A stretch of DNA of 64,000 nt, from contig NC_134546.1 of the NCBI RefSeq assembly GCF_050624435.1, positions 78,905,700 through 78,969,699 of the forward strand, read 5' to 3'. This stretch comes from Tenrec ecaudatus. Its lineage: Eukaryota > Chordata > Mammalia > Afrosoricida > Tenrecidae. Under the pieces are notes generated by a model. That model did no database searches, was not told where the DNA came from, and saw only the letters and a list, made by a program, of their open reading frames with translations. Within the stretch, counting starts at the first letter, position 1, and each line of letters starts with the position of its first letter. A program made the position numbers and the translations under genes. Below, piece after piece: positions 55,961 to 64,000 of this stretch.

Positions 55961-55969
55961 GCATTGTAA

Positions 55970-58890
55970 GGGGAGGAAACAATCTCCCATTTCCAAAGAG
56001 CAGAAGGACACATATTGAGTCTGATACACACAGAGGGACAAGGCAAAGATGAGATATCTCTCAGCCATATTGCAAATCTGTCCTCAGTAGGGGTATTGGA
56101 AGGCGAGGATGGCTGGGGTTTCCCTAAAGTTAGCTCAGTCCAGAAAGAACCAGCAAGAACATCACAGTGTCCTCAAGCCATAGTTGTACATAGGAGCTGT
56201 ACTGTGTATCTCAAAAACCGGATTGCCTTCATCCCTTTGACATCCTCAGACACTGCTGGGAATCAGGATAAAACAGGTGATGGGTTTCAAGGAACACATT
56301 TGAGGACCTGGAGCATCGTGCTACCTTGTGTAGAGTAAGGAGAGGTGCTTCACTTGAGCAAACCTCTTGTCTACTGTTTGCCTTGTGTTTTGATTGCAAA
56401 TTGTCCCCACCCCTCACTAACATTTGAAAATGTACATGTGTCAGAATTTTATAGGTGCATATTAATTTAAATAGTTGAATTTAATTATTCAATTTGAATA
56501 CAAATGTATTTCAATAATTAATATAATTTAAATTTAACTTTATTTTTATTTCAGCTTTCAGGAGACACCTATGCACCATGCTGGGAGGAAGCTGAGTTGA
56601 AGGAGAGATCTAGGTGCTGGAACAAGTGCTTGACCCTCAGCCCTAGATGCATTCGAAACTTCCAGCCAGAGGCAGGTTGTCAGACCTATGAAAGTGCCTT
56701 CTTGGAAGAAGGTTCACCATCCATCCATGAAGCTTTTCAAGCAGGAACTACATGGGTTCAGGGATGAGACGTTCTCGTTCATGCTATTTGTCACTCATAA
56801 TATCAGAAAAACAAAACAAAAATAAGTAGTTAATTTTTAAGCTACAAAGTTTTATACTGTAAAGATTGAGAGAGAATTTATGAGCTCATTCAGCATATGG
56901 GTAGCATAATTAGTGTGAAATTTATGTGCACATAATTTCATCAGATTTATACTTAAGAAGGTTCATACTAATCCATGTCATAGGATTAGCTTACACAATC
57001 ACGAGATTCACATTCAGAGATGGAGGTGTCCTGGACTAGTGTGCAGGTACATCACAGTGTGATCCTTAACTTGTCCTGCCAACCAGCCGCAACAGATGTT
57101 ATGAGATGAGTGTGTGCTGGAATGATCAGGATCACGTAAGGCCATACTAGTCTGTATGTGGAAACAGAAGGACTCCAAAAATCTTCAACTGAAAAATACC
57201 ATCGTATAATTTACTTGAAACCCTGAATTTTAGTGAACCACATTAATTTTTTCCAAAGCATTTGCTTATTCTCCTCAGCAAATTCTGGCTTAGAAAAGCC
57301 CAGGTGACCACCACCTTGTGCTTGGATTTCCACATTGGTAAAAGAAATATTAATTTAGAGACATACAGAGAGTTTCATCATTCAGTAAATGAGTGGTGTC
57401 AACTGCAAGACTGGAGAAAATGCTGTAAGACTTGAGAAAATGAATATAAATGAGAAAAAATCTTAATGGAATTGAACATTAAAAATGCATGTTTAAAGAT
57501 AGTGCTACTGAGTTCATGGTCAATAATATGCAAAGGACTCCAAAATCGGACAATCTGTGAGTTGCGTAATAAATTCAAGGGTGAGATCCCTGCAGTTATC
57601 AAGGGGTCACACCTAAAGCACAAACAGAGAGGCAGAAAGACTTTGGTTGTAAATGTTCAAAATCCAGGTGAGCCAGAATCCTCTGGGTAAAGAATAGTTA
57701 AAACACTCTATAGTCTTTCCTAAAATTTAAGGACTTGAATGGACCTCATTTAATCCAGAGTGCCTTTGTGTCTCAAATGAGTGTATTTTGGTTCAGGGTC
57801 TGAAATACTGTTTGGGATCTTACTTTTACGTTGCCCTGTCTATTAAACATCTCTTTCCCCCTCCCTGTTCTACTGTATCTCTACATGTGAAGTCATGACA
57901 CCTGACTGGTCTGCACTCTTCTGAATGTTCTCTGCCAAACAAAGGGTCTCTCTTCAGAGTCTTGCATTTCTTAGAGGCCACAGAGATAAAGCCTTGCCTT
58001 GTCTGGGGACCCAACTTTTCTAGTTGGCAACTTCTTCCCTGAAAGACGATGGCACTTGAATCACTTGACTTACACTGAGGTTTTCCTTACCATCAGGCAC
58101 TGGGATACAGTGATGGTGTTGTTTGTAAGAGCAGTGGGGTTTGTGAGGACGTTGGCCAAGGTGGGGAAAGACCTGTTGATGAACACTAGTAGGAGGTCAA
58201 TGCCGACTGCAGACATCCTGCCAGAGGCCTCAGGGAATCTGTGCATTAATAAAATATGGGTACAGAATTGAAGGACAGCCTCCGGCCCCAGCTTACCACT
58301 GTCTGACCTGAGGAATATGGTCTGAAGTGCACCCACCACCATGTGAGCCATTTCCTCAAGCACTCATGAGTTTCTGTTGGACAATTCAACAATTCACAGA
58401 GCCCAGAAACATGAGGAAATATAGTCAAAGGAGGAGGGGGTGAAAAGGGCACTGAATTACGTCATGGAAGAGGTGGATATTCGAGGCATCAGCAATCCCG
58501 AACTCATTAGAACCGGCCTGGTATTAATTCTTCTAAAACATATATTTCCCACAAATGAAAATGACCAAGGACTTTGAGGAGGTTGATTAAGTGGCTTCAG
58601 TGTATAAAAAAGAAATGTATTTTGGGGGGTGTGAGGTAATGGAGACACTGTGGGGTGGAGCTGATGGTTTTAAGGAACTCTGTACTGCCCAGTCTCTGAC
58701 ACACAGGATATACAGGTGCCTCAGTCAGGGCAGGAGCAATAAGAGCTGGAGGGAGAAAATACTGGGCTCAGATATCCTAGGAAAAATGATTTCTCACTGC
58801 AGACTAACACACAGATGAGTTCAAAAGAAGAATTCCCCTACCATGGCCTCAAAGGAAACAAAGGAGCCTCTATTGTAAGAACAGGGCTCC
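55970..58890. other. Long spacer before V4, no recognised gene
   Basis: AT-rich around 56440-56560. The open frames around 57466-57690 and 58070-58363 show no recognisable domain. I see no clear SINE or LINE signature, though old repeats may be beyond visual recognition. Confidence 0.4.
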
Positions 58891-58895
58891 CTCCT

Positions 58896-58903
58896 ATGCA
58901 AAT
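58896..58903 (+). promoter_or_regulatory. V4 promoter octamer
   Basis: Consensus ATGCAAAT, 108 bp upstream of the V4 leader ATG, followed by the AT-rich GTTAAAATA box near 58920. Confidence 0.8.
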
Positions 58904-59010
58904 CATTCTTCAGGCACTAGGTTAAAATACCAGCCTTGGGCACTGAAGGCTATCAGTTCTCTTCTGACAGGATTGTGGGTCACTTGGGAAAGCACAGCTG
59001 TGGTCTAAAG

Positions 59011-59450
59011 ATGCCATTGCTGTGTGTTCTCCTGTGCCTGGTGACAGTTCCCCAAGGTGAGGATCTCTGATATTAGAGTGGAATCTGGGGGTGGTTGTGA
59101 CTGTGAGTGACTAACAGAGACCAATTACCTTTATTTGCAGGGGTCCTGTCTCAGGTGCAGCTTCAGGAGTCAGGTCCAGGACTGGTAAAACCCTCCCAGA
59201 AGCTGGCCCTCACCTGCACTGTCTCTGGTTTCTCCATCACAAGCAGTGGATACTATTGGAACTGGATACGACAGACTTCCGGGAAGGGGCTACAGTGGAT
59301 GGGATACATAAATAATGGTGGTGGTACAAATTATAACCCGTCCTTCCAAAGCCGACTCTCTGTCACCAGATACACATCGAAGAATCAGTTCTCCCTGCAG
59401 CTGAGCTCCCTGACTGCTGAGGACACAGCCATGTATTACTGTGCAAGGGG
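59011..59450 (+). CDS. IGHV: V4: IGHV4-like immunoglobulin heavy variable gene, apparently functional
   Basis: Leader exon 59011-59056 ([15 protein letters not shown] start) ends at GTGAGG. The V exon is 59141-59450 after TTTGCAG, giving GVLS at the leader end and a mature start at 59152 ([16 protein letters not shown]). Conserved features are the first cysteine in [43 protein letters not shown] and AMYYCAR. No stop or frameshift. The short CDR2 and the NYNPS motif place it in the human IGHV4 / mouse IGHV3 group of clan II. ARG at the end leads straight into the RSS. Confidence 0.94.
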
Positions 59451-59489
59451 CACAGTGAGGGGAAGTCAGTGTGAGCCCAGACACAAACC
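59451..59489 (+). promoter_or_regulatory. V4 recombination signal sequence (23-bp spacer)
   Basis: CACAGTG (59451-59457), 23-bp spacer, ACACAAACC (59481-59489). The spacer is almost identical to those of V1 and V3. At the place where V1 has its CTCF-like core, V4 reads CAGCAGGGTTGTGC (59511-59524), a degraded version. Confidence 0.95.
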
Positions 59490-59569
59490 TCCCCTGCAGG
59501 GAAGAGTGGGCAGCAGGGTTGTGCAGGACCCACAGAGCACAGCCAGCCAGCCCTAGACAGGCACAGATG

Positions 59570-60240
59570 AATGTCAGGATGTCCTGTTGAAATTAAGACT
59601 TCCTCTTAGCTCTCAGCATCACCAAGGACAATTTTGCCTTTTCATTTTTTTCTGTCTAAATTTTCTCCAGCACAATGCAGGCTTGAAAGGAGCATCTAAT
59701 ATTCTCTGTTTGAAATCGAAATATAAAAATTACATGACACTTTACTATCTTTTTTATTACATATTTTTCTTTCTTGACAGACAGAACACAATAGACATTG
59801 TCATCCTAATTGTCACTGGAAAACTGTTGATATTAAAATAGAAAAAAAGGCATGTGCACACTCATGGGTACAGGGCATGGTTTTAAATATCCTGAGCTCA
59901 GGCAGTGCATTGATCTCAAAGTGCAGGGTCAGGTCCTCTGAGCTGTTTCTCTGCATTGTTCCTTGTCTCTGTGAGGAGTGACTGATTAACTCTGTCTCAG
60001 AAAGTAATTGTGACTTCTGGCCATGACGTTGTGCCATGCCCATAATGATGCTCCCCATTGTCTCCATCTGTGCAGAAATAAGAGTTCTGGACATAGGGAG
60101 AGCCCTGACTTGTGAGACAAGGTCAAATGGAATGGCCTGGAGTGACTGGAGGACTTCTTTCTGAGATCATTCATTGAAGGGAACACTCATTGGAAGGACA
60201 ATTTGATCCTTCTAAAATGGCAAGTGTGTTACAAGAGCAG
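59570..60240 (+). repeat. V4 3' flank, paralogous to the V1 3' flank (1440-2130)
   Basis: Shared words include TCTGCATTGTTCC, GTGACTTCTGG, CCCATTGTCTCC and ACACTCATTGGAAG in the same order. Non-coding. Confidence 0.55.
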
Positions 60241-60469
60241 GACATTTCAAATGAGTGTCTCAGAATGCTGGTTAGAAGTGAAGATGATGACACTTCTCCT
60301 CTAGTTTGAGCATGTCCTCAGGGAGGCAAGTCCCAAGGGAAGAATGTCCCATTGCACTGGAGTGTCAGCAACAAGAGGAGCACCCTCGATCAGGTGAATA
60401 GTCAGTGGTGCTAAAATGGTCTCACACATGGGAGAAGTGTGAGGAAGGTGCAGGACCTGGGGATCATTG

Positions 60470-60535
60470 TTATTGTTCTGTTTTATACAGAGTCTCCATG
60501 AGTAAGCACGGACTCAACAGCACCTACCAACATCT
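60470..60535 (+). mobile_element. AfroSINE/RTE-type tail scrap
   Basis: GAGTCTCCATGAGTAAGCAC then GGACTCAACAGCACCTACCA resembles the GGGTCGC.ATGAGTCGG..TCGACTCGACGGCACCTAACA tail. Confidence 0.45.
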
Positions 60536-60779
60536 CTAATGAGTGAGGGGCAGAAAACTGAAATAACTTTGGAAGTAAATGTAATTTCCTAAATTAACAA
60601 TATACTATCTTAGAGAATATTGTTTTTATTTTATTTAGAAGTGTTAAAATGATTTAAAATTCAATACAACTGCTATTTCCAATTATTATAAAACCTTAGG
60701 CATAACACAAAACCGAGGACAAGTGTAAGAAATAAATAATAATGACTGTAATAAAACAAGGAGCCATGTTGACACAGTG

Positions 60780-60905
60780 AATTTCAGGTCGTGTTGCTAA
60801 CTGCAGGTTCAGCAGGTAGTAGAGTACTAAATCCTCACAACCCACAGGACCCTACAGGACTGTGATGACAGAATGGACTCAAGGGCAGGGAGTTGGGAGT
60901 TTGCT
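60780..60905 (+). mobile_element. AfroSINE-like element
   Basis: GTTGCTAACTGCAGGTTCAG near the B box, then CTACAGGACTGTGATGACAG and GGACTCAAGGGCAGGGAG as the tail. Short and degraded. Confidence 0.45.
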
Positions 60906-61261
60906 ATAAATAATGGTAAATAATAAATGAATCCCTTATTGAAGCCAATAAAAATTCCCATGTAACGTAAAAACAAATGAATTTGCATTAGGGGAATACA
61001 CATATAACTCTTATGATCCTGGTAAGATATCGTTGAATTTTCAAATTAAAAACTAAGTAAACAGTGACACAAAATTCGTACTATGCTAAGATCACTGATC
61101 CAAGTGTTATAAGCATATTTGTTTTCTAGATATTAGTGAAAAAATATTTGCAAACATTTCACCTTTTAAATTTTTGTTACAATTGAATCAATTACCAATT
61201 TTGTGACAAAAATTTTCAGAAATAATCAGAATGATATTACAATTTAGTTGGGGTGATTTTA

Positions 61262-61600
61262 GATAAAAAATATTTTATTGGGAGCTCTTACATCTCTTAT
61301 CAAAATCCCTATACATATCCATTTTGGCAAACACATCTGTATATATGATGTTATCATATTAAAAAACCCATTTTTTTTCTACTTGAGCCCCTGGCATCAG
61401 CTCCTCATTTCCTGCCCTCCATTCCCCTTTCCCCCTTGATAATTTATAAATTCTTTTTTTTTTCATGTCTTACATTGACTGCTGTCTCATTACACCCACT
61501 TTTCTGCTGTCCATCCCCCTGGGATGGGGCCATACATAGATCATTATGATGGATTGTGATAAGAGCTGTAAGAACCCCCAATAAAATAAAATTTAAAATT
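61262..61600. mobile_element. Two family L 3' ends in opposite orientation
   Basis: 61262-61545 is an antisense copy (TTTTATTGGGAGCTCTTACA to TGGGGCCATACATAGATC). It is immediately followed by a sense 3' end at 61546-61600 (GATGGATTGTGATAAGAGCT, CCCCCAATAAAAT). The A-tailed ends therefore point outward from a ~250-bp centre, forming an imperfect inverted repeat. Confidence 0.6.
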
Positions 61601-61604
61601 AAAC

Positions 61605-62495
61605 AATAACTATAGCTAATGTATATACTTTGTACAATATTTGAAGTACAACATTGTGTTTATGGCCTTCAGACAACTATAAATGCAGTAAGTAACATTA
61701 GTTATGATCTGTCTTTTTTGCATCTACTTCTCAATTGCCTGTTTTAGAATGGGGTTGTTGTTTTGTGTGTGTGTGTGTGTGTGTATTATTTTCAAACAGT
61801 ATGCGATGGTATCTCATTGTTTAACCTTACACTCTAACGACAAGTAATGCTGAGGATCTTATCACATGTTTCTCCCCATATGTATGACTTTTTTGGTGAT
61901 ACATCTTGTCTGTTTTTGCTTGCTTTTTAACAATGTCGCTTATTGGTTATATCTGATGCTTACCTTTTCTCCCTGCATTGTTTTTAAATAAAGAGAGATA
62001 TGTTTTTTATTCCTTCCTGGATGAGGTTTTACAATCAATTCTTGTTTCCAATATTTTATATTTTTTAATTATAGATCCCCTTCTTGTTCCCAATTAACAT
62101 TGGCACCTTCAGGGTTGATGTTTTGCTATCTGTGCCTGATATAATAGATCACAAGGAAAAACTAAGAAGAGCTTTCACCCCGTGGAACACATGGTCTAGA
62201 AGAGATTCAGTAAGAGATTGACAGTCTACCTGGAATATTTATTGGGTGGGCATCTGGAGGATCCTTAAGCAAAAGCAGGGAATGGCAGACTCCATGCTGT
62301 CTGTCAACAGCAATGAGGATTCACTTATGGAAGTGGACAGAGATATCATTTCTTAGCAGACAGCCTTTAGTACTCCTCTCAGACACCAAGTCCATGATTC
62401 TGCTCAGCAGGACAGTGAGATTTTGCATCTCTGGGCTCCCATTGCTTCAAGGACATCTGGGAGCTGCCACTAGCCTTTCAATGGGTCACTTGCTA
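61605..62495. other. Spacer with a (GT)n microsatellite
   Basis: AT-rich non-coding sequence. A GT run lies at 61763-61784. No gene recognised. Confidence 0.45.
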
Positions 62496-62498
62496 GAA

Positions 62499-62662
62499 CA
62501 GCAGTTCTCAACCTGTGGGTCACAAATGGGTCACCTAATTCATAACAGTAGCAAAATTACAGTTATGAAGTAGCAACAAAAAATAGTTTTATAGTTGGGG
62601 ATCACCACAACCTGGGGAAATGTATTAAAGGGTCACAGCATTAGGAAGATTGAGAACCACTG
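62499..62662. mobile_element. hAT-type non-autonomous DNA transposon fossil
   Basis: Begins CAGCAGTTCTCAACCTGTGG and ends TTGAGAACCACTG, i.e. terminal inverted repeats of the CAGxGGTTCTCAA type. Internal words such as CATAACAGTAGCAAAATTAC and TTGGGGATCACCACAAC are typical of short mammalian hAT elements. The flanking octamers TGCTAGAA and TCCTAGTG match at five of eight bases, as a decayed 8-bp TSD. Confidence 0.75.
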
Positions 62663-62864
62663 TCCTAGTGTGTGTCTGATGGATCAGAACATTTTGATGA
62701 CTAAAGTTGGATTTCATCAGTTCCTTACCCAACAAATTCAATAAACACAAATCACACTTTTAAAATAAAAGCTAGTTATTAATAACCAGAAAACGTGTAA
62801 TAGATAAATAATAAAGACTATATACAAGTAAAATAGTCACAATTCATGGGATATGATTGTAGTA

Positions 62865-63401
62865 GTTACATAATGTGGTGTCAATTTGGGACTTGAGAGG
62901 ATTAAGAGTGAAGGGGTGGAGTTAAGTCTGTCAATCAGATCATAGCCAACAAGGCCTCTGTGTGGGCATGGGTTTCTCCTGAGAATTCTGGGAAATCAGG
63001 GTTTTCTTCCTTGGAGACACTCTAATGACAAGGGTCACTTCCTGTGAGACAGTCCTGAGGAGAAGCCACATGGATTTACCCTGATGCAGTCCTCAGAATT
63101 GGAGAAGCCACACAGAGACCTCTGGCAGCACTGAGATGTTTACAATGGCATTGGATCCAAGGACTTTCTACCCACTGGCCTCCGATCATCTTGCATTTGG
63201 TGTCACTGCATGTGTTTTGTGAGTCTGATGCAGATGTTATAGATTGGTATTGGACATATGGGCTAATATCAAACTTATGGGCTTGGACTGGATTGGGTTG
63301 GGATGCATTCTTAATGTACAATTACCCTTTATATAAATCTCTCTCTTATACACATGTAGGCATCTATGAATTTGCTTCTCTCATTGACTCACACTAACAC
63401 A
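62865..63401 (+). mobile_element. Family A repeat, sense, near full length
   Basis: Starts TGTAGTAGTTACATAATGTG, with TGTCAATTTGGGACTTGAG, TCAATCAGATCATAGCCAAC, TGCATGTGTTTTGTGAGTC, GGCTTGGACTGGATTGGG and CCCTTTATATAAATC, and ends ACTCACACTAACACA. It is the best consensus-like copy and shows the TGT...ACA ends. Confidence 0.7.
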
Positions 63402-63404
63402 ATG

Positions 63405-64000
63405 ATTAAAGCTTACCTTTGTGATTATAAATAAGACAAGAATACCTTTTAGCAATAATCCACACCAGCTTTCGAATATTAAGGAAATAAATCATAGTAT
63501 ATCTGAGGAAAGGTCAATAAAATAAAATGATCACACTTCATGGCATATGTTTAAAGCTTCCCTTAGCATTTTTAACTGAGACCATAGCAGCTTTTAGCAT
63601 GAATACAAGTCAAGTTTCAATGTAGTAAGGAAATACATTAATATATCTGAGGAAGGAGCAACAAAACCCTCATTATTCTGATGGGACATCATTGTGTTCA
63701 CAGAAGTAAAAAAAGAAAAAAGTAGAAATAGCATTTTCCCTTTCTAAGTTCATATGATCCAAAGGAAATAAGTAATAATATTATTCTAAACTTTAGGAAG
63801 AATATAAGATACATGTCTAAAGGCAAGATAGATTTGTGAGAAATACAGAGGAAATAAACCTCAGGTGATTTCCCTCTGGCCATAATAGAGGAATGGGAAT
63901 CACCTGGTTACTACTCAGATTGCATTAGAGAGATGACTACTAGATCAAAATGAAAAACCTGATTTAAATGGTTAAAACTTTTTCAATTAACCCCTGCTGA
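63405..64000. other. AT-rich spacer at the window end
   Basis: Contains an internally repeated motif (AAGGAAATA..TTA.TATATCTGAGGAA at about 63483 and 63629). No gene recognised. Confidence 0.4.

Noticed and set aside
58070..58363. 97-codon minus-strand frame with hydrophobic segments
   Set aside because: No recognisable family, no promoter or splice context; most likely chance.

Overview
This window is a piece of an immunoglobulin heavy-chain variable (IGHV) locus from a placental mammal, very probably an afrotherian (elephant, hyrax, tenrec, golden mole or aardvark group). The species call rests on repeats. AfroSINE-like tRNA-derived SINEs occur together with fragments of an RTE/BovB-type LINE. 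There are also many copies of a poly(A)-tailed, L1-like 3'-end family ('family L' below) and nine copies of a ~500-bp TG...CA-ended repeat ('family A' below). I cannot name the species. No D, J or C segments are visible, so this is internal V-region sequence, and every V unit reads on the + strand.

Four V genes have open V exons and consensus 23-bp-spacer recombination signals (RSS). V1 (853-1300) and V2 (13381-13826) are IGHV6-like, V3 (37194-37639) is IGHV3-like and V4 (59011-59450) is IGHV4-like. V3 has a suspicious leader splice junction. About ten further V pseudogenes or relics lie between them: a clan I/IGHV7-like relic near 19.3 kb; IGHV3-like pseudogenes near 21.4, 23.1, 32.7, 45.9, 53.0 and 55.5 kb; a paralogous pair of uncertain clan near 28.7 and 50.9 kb; a clan II relic near 39.5 kb; and an FR1 scrap near 54.1 kb.

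Layout. 0-14 kb holds two tandem V6 units separated by an old L1 ORF2 remnant, L1 3' ends and an LTR-like stretch. 14-20 kb is repeat-rich spacer. 20.7-34.4 kb and about 37.3-53.7 kb are two copies of one V-containing duplicon, and a third copy starts at about 54.8 kb. Each copy carries the same ordered V pseudogenes and the same ATP5MC2 processed pseudogene. Later insertions differ between copies, and the empty sites can be read. Unit 2 also contains a deleted betaretrovirus-like provirus (41191-45253) with both LTRs, a lysine-type primer site and a near-perfect 6-bp target duplication. 56-64 kb holds V4, its flank (paralogous to the V1 flank), a hAT-type DNA transposon fossil and AT-rich spacer.

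The intact V genes work as substrates for RAG recombination: octamer-type promoter, two-exon leader/V structure, then a heptamer-23-nonamer signal. V1 and V2 also have a strong CTCF-like motif within 50 bp of the RSS, and the matching position is degraded at V4. I found no non-immunoglobulin protein-coding gene that I would call functional. The observations most worth follow-up are these RSS-adjacent CTCF-like motifs, the duplicon history, an L1 lineage with a duplicated 3' tail, and a repeat insertion that has separated a V exon from its RSS.
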